NCBI GenBank assembly: GCA_032622095.1
Contig: CP136062.1
Location: forward strand, 53,859,849-53,923,848
Reading direction: 5' to 3'
Length of the DNA: 64,000 bases
Source: Siphonodentalium dalli
Taxonomy: Eukaryota; Mollusca; Scaphopoda; Gadilida; Siphonodentaliidae
Below are positions 1 to 12,376 of this stretch, piece by piece. Position 1 is the stretch's first letter. The number at the start of each line of letters is the position of its first letter. Under the pieces are notes generated by a model, which was not told where the DNA came from, ran no database searches, and saw only the letters and a list, made by a program, of their open reading frames with translations. A program made the position numbers and the translations under genes.

Positions 1-60
1 ACGTATTTATGCGACCACAATTTTCTTGAGACTGAATTATTTCCATTTGAGAAACGTTTG

Positions 61-1463
61 TTGCCGACCCCTAGCAGGACGCAACATAAAATTATATTCA
101 CTTCTCCAATGGTACACACAAGACAATTATTTGCATCTTTGATGACACCACACCCTTTCCTATTCAATGCAGAAACGTTAACACAAAAAGGCAAACCTGG
201 TCTTCATCCGTTTGACCGATGGTCACTATATCATACTAACATGCACTACGTCGTGTCGCCCGATTCGGCCAATCAATGACGTCATGACGACAAGCATTGA
301 GACGCGTCATGAAACGATTCATCGATTCAGTCAAGTGGCCTCCCTTCAACATCCATATAATTAATTGTGTACATCATATGGTCACAAGTTTGGTATCATT
401 TGAATATACAGCTCATATCCCATCATATGGTGCAACAATGGTTAAATATCGTTAAAGGTACATATATCAGTAAAAAGAGGATTATTGGTCACGGCAACGC
501 AAGTCAAATCTAATGACTTGAATCCTTAATGTTCGAGTACTCTGTTTAGAGTACAATTTCAACAGTCGGACTAAAACAATAATTTCGGTCATGCATAGCA
601 CGATGCGTATACCGTTTCGCCACACAATGGTAATTTCATTCGGCATGATTATTAATTAATGAATGGTACGCAGAAACTGAAGTACATACGTAAAGACACA
701 ACATCTCTTCAATAGGTTAACACCCCATCTCACCAGATCGAAGGTAAGAACATGGAACATTTCATTTAAGACGCTGCTACCAAACCGGTTTCCAAGTACA
801 CAGTTGTATTCAAATTACTGCAGTCCGTACTTTACAACTGGAATATGCTACCACGTAATGTTTTCAGTATCGTATTGTTTGAAAATATCTTACCAATACC
901 ACATGGCATTGTGTACATAATTTATTCGGCTATTTTTAGGTGCGCTTAGTGGAATGGAATAAAAAGATATACGCATTCAGTAGATATATCTTAATCGTGC
1001 GCTCTCTATATGCTCAAACACGTTTCCGGTCAAAATAGCTACATTGGGAAATGTTCAGTTTTTGGACGCCGTTCGAGTACACACCGTTTGGTGGGATATT
1101 GGCTGCAGTCTCTAAAGGTACAAAACATATGGCCATACCATGTGCAAATGTAATTGTGTGGTTGTCAACAGGAGACCATTTGATTAAATCGGCGAATAAT
1201 TTCATGACAAGGCCGTCTCAATGCTTGCCGTCGTGGCGTCATTAATTTATCGAATTCAGAGACAGATGAATGTTGCTATGATAGAGTGACCATAGGCCAA
1301 ACAGAAAAAAACACCAGGTTTGCCTTTTTCTTTTAACGCATAATGTTTGCTACATTGAATAGGAAATGATGTGGTGTCAACTAAACATAAAAAATTTGAC
1401 GGGTGGGTACCATTGGAGAAGTCAAAATAATAGTTGTTGTGGGTCCTGGTAGGGATAGGCAAG
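61..1463. repeat. Large inverted repeat, possible transposon arms
   Basis: Bases 61-250 read forward resemble the reverse complement of 1262-1463. Shared landmarks are 'cttctccaatgg', 'gacaccaca', 'tttcctattcaatg', 'aaaaaggcaaacctgg' and 'atggtcact'. The arms are clearly diverged (roughly three quarters identical by eye), separated by ~1 kb, and the left arm may continue off the window edge. Both arms hold short related open frames containing GKPG, so they could be two inverted copies of one decayed coding segment rather than terminal repeats. The ~1 kb between them holds nothing I recognise. Confidence 0.6.
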
Positions 1464-1466
1464 ATC

Positions 1467-3390
1467 TTGATTCTCAAATGGGAACAGTTCAGCCTCAAGA
1501 AAGTTATATAAATTCGGTGAGGGGGTTCACATCGATTCAAATGGTGCCTCGACAATCATTTTCCGGTTTGCAAAAAGCTTCACAATTTGAGAAAAATCAT
1601 ATTTGTCACCACTTTTCCCTCAATATGAAATTGCATCTGATCATCTAGGTCCAGGTTTATTGAAAATAGCATGGCAATTACTGTATATTATTCCAGAGAA
1701 ACGTGGCTCGTCACCGAAATTAAGAGCACCTTAAGTCCAGACCTTGTGCTTGAACGGATTTATGACTAATCTTATGACTATGACATAATGTCATATCCTA
1801 CGACCAGACGATGTCATAATTTGCTCTCATAACACAATTCCCAAAATACAAATATATACACTGTTAGAAAATACTGTCGATTTGACTGTGACGGACAGTC
1901 ATAATACGCAGGTCCCATACCATTGCGTCAGTTGTACGGTAAATTACCTTTGTTTTATGCCCCCCTAAATGGTTAAAATGTGGGCGTTTCCAAATTCATG
2001 CCGACAAAATTCAACAATATATTTATCGGCGACAAAATTATATACGGCAGTGACTCTATACAGTTCAATTTTCAATTAAAACGTGTGGATATGAGACATT
2101 ATCGTCATTCACCATGTTATCGCCCAAGTTATTACGACAATTTACGGACCGGCAGTACACTATATATTTGATGGATGTTCTTATCAAGCTATCTTCGGCT
2201 GACTCATTGATATGGATGCTAAGTGTCATGATACCAGTATACAGATTGATGCTTCATGCTGTCAAATTTCATAAAAAATAAATGTGCGACTATAGTAGAA
2301 CATTGTCGCCAAGTAATCCCACACAGTTATTACTAGATCTACTGTTGTCTTGAAGTTTACAATCCCAACTATCTGTTATTGATATACAGTACCATTCAAA
2401 ATAACACTGTAAGTGGAAATGCTTATAGGCGCGCCGCTTGTGACATTATTACAATATTTTGCGCTTAATAACGCAATATAGCTCCTGACATTGCGACATC
2501 TTGCACTCAAAGTTTTGACAATTAAATAAAAAAATTGCTTCTTCTATATTGTTTTTTTTTTGCATTTATAGAGACAATGTTTTAAATTTGTATATAATTA
2601 TAGTTGTAAATGCTATATGTGCACTATATCTACACAATATGCACAGTATTTATCTAATATAGATATAACACTATCGGGTCTGTATGAAATTTAGCGCGCT
2701 TACTATCGCAATATTTTGCTTTCAATACCGCAATAATAAGCAGACAGATTTTTTGTATTGCACTATAACCGCGCCTTTTTCGAAATTAACGTGCCTAATA
2801 TCGCAATAAAGGCGACCCTCAATATACAAATTCTTCTGACTGGTACTGTATTGTCATGATGTATGGATTCACCTCTAAAAACAAAAACTGTGTTTACAAG
2901 TGACTGGACAGTTTCACGACTTACATGTAACCAAAAATTATGCCATTAAGATGTTTTACTTTCACATGTACATAAATTTGATTTTCAACTGTGATATACT
3001 TGTTTATAGCTTTGATCTTTTATGTCATAAAAGGCCATACCGATTCATGTTTTAGAATGGTCGAACTCAGCATTACTTGTGACGGAATAGTGATGGGTTG
3101 GCTTATCAGCTATTACTAGTATCGTTTTTTATTTACAGCCATATTTCATATAGTCAAAGCATATGGACACAATATTTCAATCGAAACACGTTGACGTGTC
3201 TCGTATCAAACTGTTATGACTCGTTCGAAGCCCAACATTATGTATATATACGATGGTAAAAGTTATCTCAAGACATACATGCGCTGAAGATTTCCAAACA
3301 ATTTCGTCGATACACATGTTTTGTTGCTGATATTTTTCGGTAAATTTGATAACGTTTCGTTTGTGGACTTCACGCTTGGGTTCGCGATGC
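1467..3390. other. No gene; weak repeat content
   Basis: No recognisable gene is present. Around 2443-2480 and 2699-2736 there is a diverged direct repeat sharing 'gcaatattttgc' and a run of 'accgcaata' or 'aacgcaata' phrases, which suggests an old AT-rich element. A T9 run lies near 2550. Confidence 0.4.
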
Positions 3391-3394
3391 CACT

Positions 3395-3780
3395 TGCCAA
3401 ATTTGCCAGTGGCAAAAATAATAAACATTTGGCAAAAATTATTTTCATTTGGCAACATTTTTGGCAAGTCACTTTTTAATTCCTCAGGCAATTGGAAGAT
3501 TATTGCTCAATCATTACCATTCATTCATGAAACTCTTACAACATGATTATATTAGTGGTGTTTTATATGGTTTACGGAAAATTAAAACCTCTATTAAAAT
3601 GCAGTTAATCTAATAGCATTTGGTTACTTATTCTTCTGTGGTGTGCCCTTCTGCTGAAGTAACCCTTCTACCACTGTTTTGTTCGCCGAAAATGATACTA
3701 TCACGTACAGCATTTGGCAAATGCTCAAATAAGTTGGCAAAAAAATATGTTTATGTGGCAAACTATTTGGTAAAGTAAAT
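3395..3780. repeat. Cluster of 'ttggcaaa' short repeats
   Basis: The phrase 'ttggcaaa' or close variants recurs about ten times in two groups (3395-3470 and 3710-3775). It looks like a simple dispersed short repeat or the subterminal region of an old element. Short overlapping open frames here are not convincing as coding. Confidence 0.45.
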
Positions 3781-4579
3781 TTCAGTCCAGTGCGGACCCT
3801 GTTTGTGGTGGTTCAATTTGTTTAGTCAGCGGCCATGTCAAACTTACAACTAAAGACAATCTTACAATGGAAACAACATCACGAGCTGTCATGTATGGCA
3901 TTCATAATGTTAATGTTTAAAATGTAGAGAGTGTATGTGTGAAGTATTTAAGTAGTTATCACGCAATATACGTTTTCCTGGCATTTCTGTTCCGGTTTAA
4001 TAATTATGATGAAGACAAATAGCACCTTTTTTGTTCGAGACCCGTACACTGTGTTCCAAATTGTATTTTTTTTATAACATATAATTCTCGTGGAAATGTA
4101 GATAGGGTATTTATATACTATAGTCGATAACACAAACACTTAAAAAGCGAAAATTATTAATTGCCTTTTTAGAGTGCTATAATATGTGTTTTTTTGCGAA
4201 ATCGTTTGAGTAGTTGGTGCAGATGTAAATAACGATGTGGATTAATAGTTTCCTTACCTGCAGAATCGAGTGATTATAACTAGTTCTGTCACAAGGCACT
4301 TCCACGATCAGCTACAAGGCTGAGATCCAAAGCGAATATTCCCTTCCGTGTGGTTTCTATCCTCAACATCAAAAGGTGTGGCCTTCTTTGCCACGCGATG
4401 AGCGCGGTGCTTTATGATTCGCTTTACGATTCCACGTTAATTGTTTGAGAAATCCAATAAGTTTCGAACGTTCGAACGTCAAGTCTCTCCATTTCAATGT
4501 TACAAGCCCCATTCTTATATATATATCGTCTCGATTGATTACCCGTGGGGCGTGTGTTTGTTTAGCTATATAAGTAATG
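3781..4579. other. No recognised feature
   Basis: I see no gene, hairpin or tandem repeat that I can support. The stretch is AT-rich with scattered short open frames. Confidence 0.4.
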
Positions 4580-4666
4580 GTTAGAGCACAAGAATAGTTC
4601 TTTACCAGAATAATTCGAGTCGAAGACGAGATTTATTCTGGTGAAGAACTATTCGCGTGCTCTGAC
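4580..4666. repeat. Foldback hairpin, ~33-bp arms
   Basis: The sequence beginning 'ttagagcacaagaatagttc' is mirrored by the reverse complement of 'gaagaactattcgcgtgctc' across a short spacer around 4616-4630. The arms are imperfect but strong. It abuts the next element, which starts with the same 'ttagagcaca' phrase, so the two may be parts of one element or a tandem insertion. Confidence 0.65.
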
Positions 4667-4670
4667 CGAC

Positions 4671-5014
4671 TTAGAGCACAATTGATCCCACATAATGCAA
4701 TCAAATGAAAATGTGCCATTGAACGTGTTTTGACCACGCCGCACAATATGTACGCTGGGCGCGATTGGACACAATAGCTGGTTAGTCACGCCCAACAACG
4801 TGATTATCATGTACTGATCGCCGTTGAATGTGGATAGATGTGTCCGAAACACAGCAGACTGGTCCCACTTTAAAGCGCCCGTGCAATTTATATGTTATGA
4901 GTCGCGCGTGTCCAACAATGGGATAATCACTGAACTATTCCTTCGCCAGCCTTGGGAATTGTTGTGCTTTACCAAAAATCAGGGAACGATTGCAACAATG
5001 GGATTGTGCTCTAA
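4671..5014. mobile_element. MITE-like element with TTAGAGCACAAT termini
   Basis: The left end 'ttagagcacaattgatccca' is matched in inverted orientation by 'tgggattgtgctctaa' at the right end. The ~344-bp length with inverted ends and no coding capacity fits a miniature inverted-repeat element. An internal 'caacaatggga' phrase near 4912 repeats the right end and suggests internal rearrangement. I could not identify a convincing target-site duplication, so the superfamily is unknown. Confidence 0.55.
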
Positions 5015-5412
5015 AGACTGGCACAGCACCTCTGACCTCTAGAAATCGTTTTTATCACATACGGCCTATATGTAAGGTTAGATGATAACAGTAATGTTTT
5101 GTCTGTTTCAAATACAATATCGGGAATGGACGTGTATTTTTGTCCTTGATATTTCGTCACTCAAATAGGCAAAACAAACAAGCGAAGTAATATGTATCTC
5201 TACGAATGTCTATCCGTCTGTATATCCATAATATACGTTAAAGTGTCACCATGCACATAACCCGAATGGGTCTAAGATGGGTAACGTGCTATGAGATATA
5301 TGATGGTGCATGTTGAAACTTTCAAAAGTGACGTCGGAGTAAGGAGTGGTAAGGTATGGGGCACAAAGTCGACGTAGCCCATTTCCACCAAACATATTAT
5401 ACCGACATTTCC
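5015..5412. other. No recognised feature
   Basis: No gene or repeat that I can support was seen in this stretch. Confidence 0.4.
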
Positions 5413-5907
5413 ATTATAACGAACCAAAGCCAGACGCTTTGGGTCGTATATAGACTATATCTGATTTTGTGACGTCACCAATTATTATCTAATACGACGA
5501 TGTTGTTTTGAATTTAAGCGAGTACTTTTGTCACACAGTAGATCGGTGGGCGTATAGCATTAATGTCGTAATCGGGAAAATTTTGTTACTGTGTCTATCG
5601 ATTGCTGGTATTCAAATATAAGGGGAATTACGATCGGAATTGTGAACAATTGAAGTATTTATTTATAAGCTGTTATTTTCAATACATATGTTCATTTAGA
5701 TAAATTTCCAATGTTTGTTTAATAGCAGAAATCCGGTTACGATGCCATGACGTCATTTGTCTTGGTGGGCCAGAATGCAGACAAGGCTGCAATTGTCATG
5801 TCGTATCCGGACAACTGTTTCGCCTTTGATTACGTTCCCTGGTCTCACTAGACTAGACATGTTTAGTATACATGTATATAAGTTTACGCAGGCACGCTTC
5901 AATATAT
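5413..5907. repeat. Dispersed repeat R1, copy 1
   Basis: This ~495-bp segment, from 'attataacgaaccaa' to 'cacgcttcaatatat', recurs in the same orientation at 21706-22178. Landmarks conserved in both include 'gtatatagactatat', 'attattatctaatacgacga', 'ggggaattacgatcggaatt' and 'cacgcttcaatatat'. Identity is high (near 90% by eye) with short indels. No terminal inverted repeat or open frame is conserved, so the type of element is unknown. Two overlapping open frames on opposite strands in and beyond this repeat look like chance frames. Confidence 0.8.
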
Positions 5908-6841
5908 ATATCTTTATTTCTTTATTTCCCTCCATAACTATAAATCCGTCTACTGTTAGCGAAATAAATGAAATATTTGAACATTTACAAATGACAAGCT
6001 GATAGACAGGCACACCCATGTTGATGTTCAGAATCTCACCCAAATCCACACAGACAAATATAAATAAGAAATCAATATACAAAGTTTAGATAAAGTAATT
6101 GGCACACGCCAATCTGGTACACGTTTACAAGCAGACATAGTCATATAGACGTCATATATATATACATCATATATACATTATCATATACACGAACACTCAT
6201 ATTGTTACTATATGCTTAATATGAGAATATAATATGAGACATAATATTACACACACGTATACGACCATATGTCAGAATAGATGGTATACACACTGTAGTT
6301 ATACAATGTTAGACACATGTCCGCCAGCATGTCATATTAAAATCGACCGAAAATATGGGTACGGAATCTAAGCTTATGTATAAATTACACTGCTAACAAT
6401 AATCTGCTATGGATTACGTCTCAAAATACCAAGTATTTAGTGTATCCACATTTTCCACAACTTCGATGTTGATGAGATAAAGAAACGACAAAAAGCGACT
6501 ATATCCTCATTATATTCATCTAGATTTGGTGGGATATACCCGAGGAATAATGCAGTTTGTTCAATCCAACTCATAATGTTGATGTACATGTAAAATTCAA
6601 CAGTCAATGTAGGGAATTTGACAATGGCCACATACAGATTCAGACATACACATTGGAATACACAGTAACCCTATTGTAATGAAAACGTCTTCTTTGGCCG
6701 AAGGGTGGTTTTTGCAGATAGTCCAAATATGACACATAGCAAGTTCTGGATTAACAATGTTAAATCGTATAAAATCGGGATCATCTCGCACCCGCATTTG
6801 CTATTGCGGTTGTATATAACATTATTTCAAAATTTGACTTA
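5908..6841. other. No gene; AT-rich low-complexity DNA
   Basis: From 6120 to 6260 the sequence is rich in 'catata' and 'atatat' phrases. The remainder holds only short open frames without recognisable motifs. Confidence 0.4.
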
Positions 6842-6990
6842 ATGGTCCGTTTACACGATTCGTTTGATAGTAGAGATAAGCTCACAACAAATGGTTCGTT
6901 TACTCGATTCGTTTGAGAGTAGAGATAAGCTCATAACTAATGGTCCGTTTACACGATTCGTTTGAGAGTGGAGATAAGCTCACAACAAAT
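6842..6990. repeat. 49-bp tandem repeat, three units
   Basis: Three units begin with 'atggtccgtttac' or 'atggttcgtttac' at 6842, 6891 and 6940. Each contains 'gattcgtttga' and 'gagataagctca'. Differences between units are single-base. Confidence 0.9.
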
Positions 6991-7275
6991 GACTTCCAAA
7001 GTTCAGCCATTCCAAATTTGATTAGAATGTTACGGATTTGAATGCTTCAGTGGGCCTCTTGAGAAATACCTTCTTGACTGCTTTCGTAACATCCAGCTTA
7101 CACAATGAAAAGAACAAGGACAGTTTCCGTTTTTGGATGTACATCGGAAGTGGGGACATGCCAAGCAACCCCAATACCATAACAGTTATTGTGCTGACAG
7201 GCAATCCCTGAATTGATTTCAAACACATTCTATGGGTTCGTTCTAACTTTTCACCATCTGCTGCGTTTGTGTTAA

Positions 7276-7794
7276 AGATACGGGCGGCGTTGGTGGTGGG
7301 TGTTCTGTTAAAATATTCACCTCCGCCAAAAACCGCCATAAACAGAAGGAATAGTAAGATATAGACATACTTTGTTCTTATAACAACCAGAACTATGGCA
7401 TTAACAGTATATGTTATTGTCGATTTCCCCCTTTGTTATGTCAACAAAAGCAAAAAAACGTAACGTTACCTGGCTTTTGTTTAGATCCGGATTTGGTAAA
7501 CATAAAAAGCTTTATTTGTTACTGTTTTCCTGACATGGAAATAATAAAGAGCGTTTATATCATTTGTGTGTGATCAACCGATATAATTGCGTTGTGTTAT
7601 GTACACAGAAGCACAACTTCTGTAACACGAGCAAGCTCTTGTATACGTACTCCATCGTACGTCTTGATCACAATATACTATTTACGCGCTGATTATGTTT
7701 GGCATATGAACAAAACTATATATTTTATATATTCCTTCTGTTGATGACGATTTGAACAGAAAGAATATTTCTGCAACGAACACCGCCCGTGCCT
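7276..7794 (-). mobile_element. TTAA-flanked MITE (Kolobok/T2-like) inside LINE
   Basis: A 519-bp non-coding element lies between TTAA at 7272-7275 and TTAA at 7795-7798. Its ends are inverted copies of each other: 'AGGCACGGGCGGTG' at one end and 'AGATACGGGCGGCGTTGG' at the other. It matches, in reverse orientation, the elements at 35380-35872 and 40234-42557, including 'cacacaaatg', 'aacgctctttatta' and the terminal 'acccaccaccaa' stretch. TTAA target duplication with a terminal TTAAAGG is the signature of Kolobok / Xenopus T2-type MITEs (established knowledge), although piggyBac also uses TTAA. Removing it rejoins two neighbouring parts of the LINE protein, showing it inserted after the LINE. 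Confidence 0.8.
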
Positions 7795-8109
7795 TTAAGC
7801 AGTAACTCTGAACCGTATAAACACCTCGGAAGTACAATAGATTCATAAATCTTTTTACAACTGGCGGGAGTTATACCTCCCGCATACATCACTGCATTAG
7901 ATAACACGAAGAATGCATTCCTTATGCGATCACATATTTGAGTTATGATTTGCGAGTTGAACTTTTGAGTGACAACAGGTACACCAAGGTGCGCAGTGCT
8001 TTGATAAACTGGTATTTGCATAGACCCCAGTTTCCATTCATAATTTATGTTTGTTTCATTAAAAATACGACTAACATATATTCCTTCATACGAGCGTATA
8101 TGCATATCG

Positions 8110-8221
8110 TATGTGATATCAATTATTCCTTATGTTGATATATGTTGTATTTATTATATGTGCAACTGCCCATTGGGTGTATATTGCATTAAAATCTTAT
8201 CTTATCTTATCTTATCTTACT
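8110..8221 (+). mobile_element. 5'-truncated retroelement tail ending in (TCTTA)n
   Basis: A short plus-strand segment ends in about five copies of TCTTA (8194-8219) and interrupts the minus-strand LINE between 'RWRYRYNAAK' and 'MHIRSYEGIYVS'. A 3' microsatellite tail with no coding capacity is typical of a severely 5'-truncated LINE or SINE copy. The exact left boundary and target duplication are not clear. Confidence 0.55.
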
Positions 8222-8880
8222 TGGCTGCATTGTATCTGTAACGCCATCTTTCGCTATATGAGAAACATATATTACACAAGGCCTGTAGACGACTCGGGGT
8301 TAATGATACCAGGACCATGTCATCATCATGTGTAGGAGATGCACAGCTTAATCCATACATTTTGAAACCACATTTGGATTTGCCGAGGTCATGTTACAGA
8401 TCATCAATACATATTGATGATTAAGCAGGAGATAGAGTACCTACTTGTCTAGTTCCTTGCAAAAACATTTATCCAGCTAAATGTGAAATTCTGAACAGAA
8501 GTACAACATTCAATTCCTTTTAAAAGATCACAAATTATACGTTGGCGGTTGAAAAGCTTGTAAAGAAGTCCGTCGATCCACACTGTATCGAATGCCTTCC
8601 ACATATCCAGGCAACATGCATACAGTTTGCTGTGCCTCTCGGATGTGTAGAGGATGCATTCCTTCATAAGGTAAGATTACACAACTTACTTTTGTCTGAA
8701 AACTATTTTGCAATGGATGAGTTGCATTTACAAATGGTGCATGGTCTTGTATGCCACATAGCAAAAGTTTCTCAAATATTTTATACATGACGTGCATGAG
8801 CGTTACAGCACGATAGCTATCAAAAGAGTCTTTAGGCTTTGGATTTACCTCGCTTTGCTTGACATGGAATATGTTCGAAT

Positions 8881-9062
8881 TTTATCATCATATTGAACAA
8901 TATACATGTTTTCTTTGCCAGTATATCACCACCACAAATAAAGTGTTTATAACTCAAGCGACCATCTCCAGATGCTTAGCCCAAGTTCAGAGTACTAACG
9001 AGACGACGGAATCATTCAGGCGTAACTGGGTACATAGTCAATGTGTCAGTTTTATCAGTATA
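8881..9062. other. Left flank of the foldback element
   Basis: Unique sequence without recognisable features. It ends immediately before the 8-bp duplication CTCGTAGA. Confidence 0.5.
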
Positions 9063-9070
9063 CTCGTAGA
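9063..9070. repeat. Target-site duplication, left
   Basis: CTCGTAGA is present here and again at 14571-14578, exactly abutting both ends of the 5500-bp foldback element. Confidence 0.88.
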
Positions 9071-9204
9071 CGGTGTGACTAATTACCGCCCGGGACCACC
9101 CGGGCGGCCCCACGGGCCAGTGGACACACTATCTCGACGGTATAACGTAGCGACATGCCACCTGAGGGCAACATAGAAAAATTTACTCGCTCGCTCGTCT
9201 CCGG

Positions 9205-12200
9205 CCGGTCATATTAACCCCACAAATGCCGATATTGGCTAAAAGAGCCTGCGTGATTACTGGTGTCTTCGTGTGTTTTCAGACAGATTATTTTGGTGAT
9301 TCTCGGTAGTGCAATACACCTGAGTGTTAATTCCATGTATTGACTCGTTGACGCGTCCACGGCCGATGTTATTAACCCCTCAAATTCAGGTAAAATAGTG
9401 TATAAACAAAAGAACATTGGAACCGCCCGGGACCGCCCGGGCGGACCCATGGGCCCGTGGACACTATATATCGACGTTATAACATAGCGACATACCCCAC
9501 GAGGTCAACCTAGAAAATGTTACTCGCTCGCTCGACCCCGGCCGGTGTTATTAACCCCTCAAAATCCGACAAAATGGTATATAAACAAAAAGAACATTGG
9601 GACCGCCCGGGTGGCCCCACGTGCCCGTGGACACAATATCTCTACCATATAACGTAGCGACATACTCCACGAGGTCAACATAGAAAATGTTACTCGCTCG
9701 CTCGCTCGACTCCGGCCGGTGTTATTAACCCCTCAAAATCCGATAAAATGGTATATAAACAAAAAGTACATTGGGACCGCCCGGCACCGCCCGGGAGGCC
9801 ACATGGGCCCGTGGACACTATATCTCGACGTTATAACGTAGCAACATACCCCACGAGGTCAAACTACAAAATGGTACTCGCTCGCTCGACTCCGGTCGGC
9901 GTTATTAACCCCTCAAAAACCGATAAAATTGTATATAGACAAAACGAACATTGGGACCGCCCGGGACCGCCCGGTGGCCCCACGTGCATGTGGACACAAT
10001 AACTCGACGTTATAACGTAGCGACATGCCACCTGAGGGCAACATAGAAAAATGTACTCGCTCGCTCGTCTCCGGTCGGTCATATTAACCCCCACACATGC
10101 CGATATTGGCTAAAAGAGCCTTGGTGATTACTGGTGTCTTCGTGTGTTTTCAGACAGATTATTTTGGTGATTCTCGGTAGTGCAATAAACCTGAGTGTTA
10201 ATTCCATGTATTGACTCGTTGACGCGTCCACGGCCGATGTCATTAACCCCTCAAATTCAGGTAAAATAGTGTATATACAAAAGAACCTTGGAACCGCCCG
10301 GGACCACCCGGGCGGACCCATGGGCCCGTGGACACTATATCTCGACGTTATAACATAGCGACATACCCCACGAGGTCAACCTAGAAAATGTTACTCGCTC
10401 GCTCGACCCCCGGCCGGTGTTATTAACCCCTCAAAATCCGACAAAATGGTATATAAACAAAAAGCACATTGGGACCGCCCGGGACCGCCCGGGTTGTCCC
10501 ACGTGCCCGCGGACACAAGATCTCGACGTTATAACATAGCGACATACCCCACGAGGTCAACCTAGAAAATGTTATTCGCTCGCTCGACCCCGGCCGGTGT
10601 TATTAACCCCTCAAAATCCGACAAAATGGTATATAAACAAAAAGCACATTGGGACCGCCCGGGACCGCCCGGGTGGCCCCACGTGCCCGTGGACACAATA
10701 TCTCGACGATATAACGTAGCGACATACTCCACGAGGTCAACCTAGAAAATGTTACTCGCTCGCTCGCTCGACTCCGGCCGGTGTTATTAACCCCTCAAAA
10801 TCCGATAAAATGGTATATAAACAAAAAGAACATTGGAACCGCCCGGCACCGCCCGGGAGGCCCCATGGGCCCGTGGACACTATATCTCGACGTTATAACG
10901 TAGCGACATACCACACGAGGTCAAACTACAAAATGGTACTCGCTCGCTCGACTCCGGTCAGCGTTATTAACCCCTCAAAATCCGATACAATGGTATATAG
11001 ACAAAACGAACATTGGGACCGCCCGGGACCGCCCGGGTGGCCCCACGTGCCTGTGGACACAATATATCGACGTTATAACGTAGCGACATGCCACCTGAGG
11101 GCAACATAGAAAAATGTACTCGATCGCTCGTCTCCGGTCGGTCATATTAACCCCCACAAATGCCGATATTGGCTAAAAGAGCCTTGGTGATTACTGGTGT
11201 CTTCGTGTGTTTTCAGACAGATTATTTTGGTGATTCTCGGCAGTGCAATACACCTGAGTGTTAATTCCATGTATTGACTCGTTGACGCGTTCACGGCCGA
11301 TGTTATTAACCCCTCAAATTCATTCAGGTAAAATAGTGTATAAACAAAAGAACCTTGGAACCGCCCGGGACCGCGGGGCGGACCCATGGGCCCGTGGACA
11401 CTATATCTCGACGTTATAACATAGCGACATACCCCACGAGGTCAACCTAGAACATGTTACTCGCTCGCTCGACCCCGGCCGGTGTTATTAACCCCTCAAA
11501 ATCCGACAAAATCGTATATAAACAAAAAGCACATTGGGACGGCCCGGGACCGCCCGGGTGGCCCCACGTGCTCGTGGACACAACATTTCGACGTTATAAC
11601 ATAGCGACATACCCCACGAGGTCAACCTAGAAAATGATACTCGCTCGCTCGACCCCGGCCGGTGTTATTAACCCCTCAAAATCCGACAAAATGGTATATA
11701 AACAAAAAGAACATTCGGACCGCCCGGGTGGCCCCACGTGCCCGTGGACACAATATCTCGACGATATAACGTAGCGACATACTCCACGAGGTCAACCTAG
11801 AAAATGTTACTCGCTCGCTCGCTCGACTCCGGCCGGTGTTATTAACCCCTCAAAATCCGATAAAATGGTATATCAACAAAAAGTACATTGGGACCGCCCG
11901 GCACCGCCCGGGAGGCCCCATGGGCCCGTGGACACCATATCTCGACGTTATAACGTAGCGACATACCCCACGAGGTCAAACTACAAAATGGTACTCGCTC
12001 GCTCGACTCCGGTCGGCGTTATTAACCCCTCAAAATCCGATAAAATTGTATATAGACAAAACGAACATTGGGACCGACCGGGACCGCCCGGGTGGCCCCA
12101 CGTGCCTGTGGACACAATATCTCGACGTTATAACGTAGCGACATGCCACCCGAGGGCAACATAGAAAAATGTACTCGCTCGCTCGTCTCCGGTCGGTCAT

Positions 12201-12370
12201 ATTAAACCCCACAAATGCCGATATTGGCTAAAAGAGCCTTGGTGATTACTGGTGTCTTCGTGAGTTTTCAGACAGATTATTTTGGTGATTCTCGGTAGTG
12301 CAATATATCTGAGTGTTAATTCCATGTATTGACTCGTTGACGCGTCCACGGCCGATGTTATTTACCCCTC
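9205..12370 (+). repeat. Left-arm higher-order array (four B blocks)
   Basis: B blocks begin near 9205, 10076, 11139 and 12194, giving higher-order periods of roughly 870, 1060 and 1055 bp. Between them lie about four, five and five A subunits. Corresponding A subunits in successive higher-order units are more alike than adjacent ones (for example those with 'ggtcaaactacaaaatgg' recur once per block), which is the hallmark of higher-order repeat expansion. Confidence 0.8.
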
Positions 12371-12376
12371 AAAAAA

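Larger units (their letters stand above)
7022..8880 (-). pseudogene. LINE ORF2 relic (reverse transcriptase), minus strand
   Basis: Read from 8880 downward in shifting frames, this gives the reverse-transcriptase core of a non-LTR retrotransposon in the right order. It starts with 'NPKPKDSFDSYRAVTL' and 'YKIFEKLLL' (8860-8750), then 'CLDMWKAFDTVW' (motif A region, ~8610), 'QGTRQVGTLSP' (~8440), and 'GLSCASPTHDDDMVLVSLTP' (motif C, the HADD-type catalytic pair, ~8350-8290). The later part holds 'STAHLGV' and 'LPRCLYGSEL' (8000-7800) and the C-terminal segment 'LERTHRMCLKSIQGLP' (7240-7190). Several frameshifts and stops make it non-functional. Two later insertions split it (7276-7794 and about 8110-8221). 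The clade is unassigned; the 60.5-kb LINE may be a relative. Confidence 0.85.
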
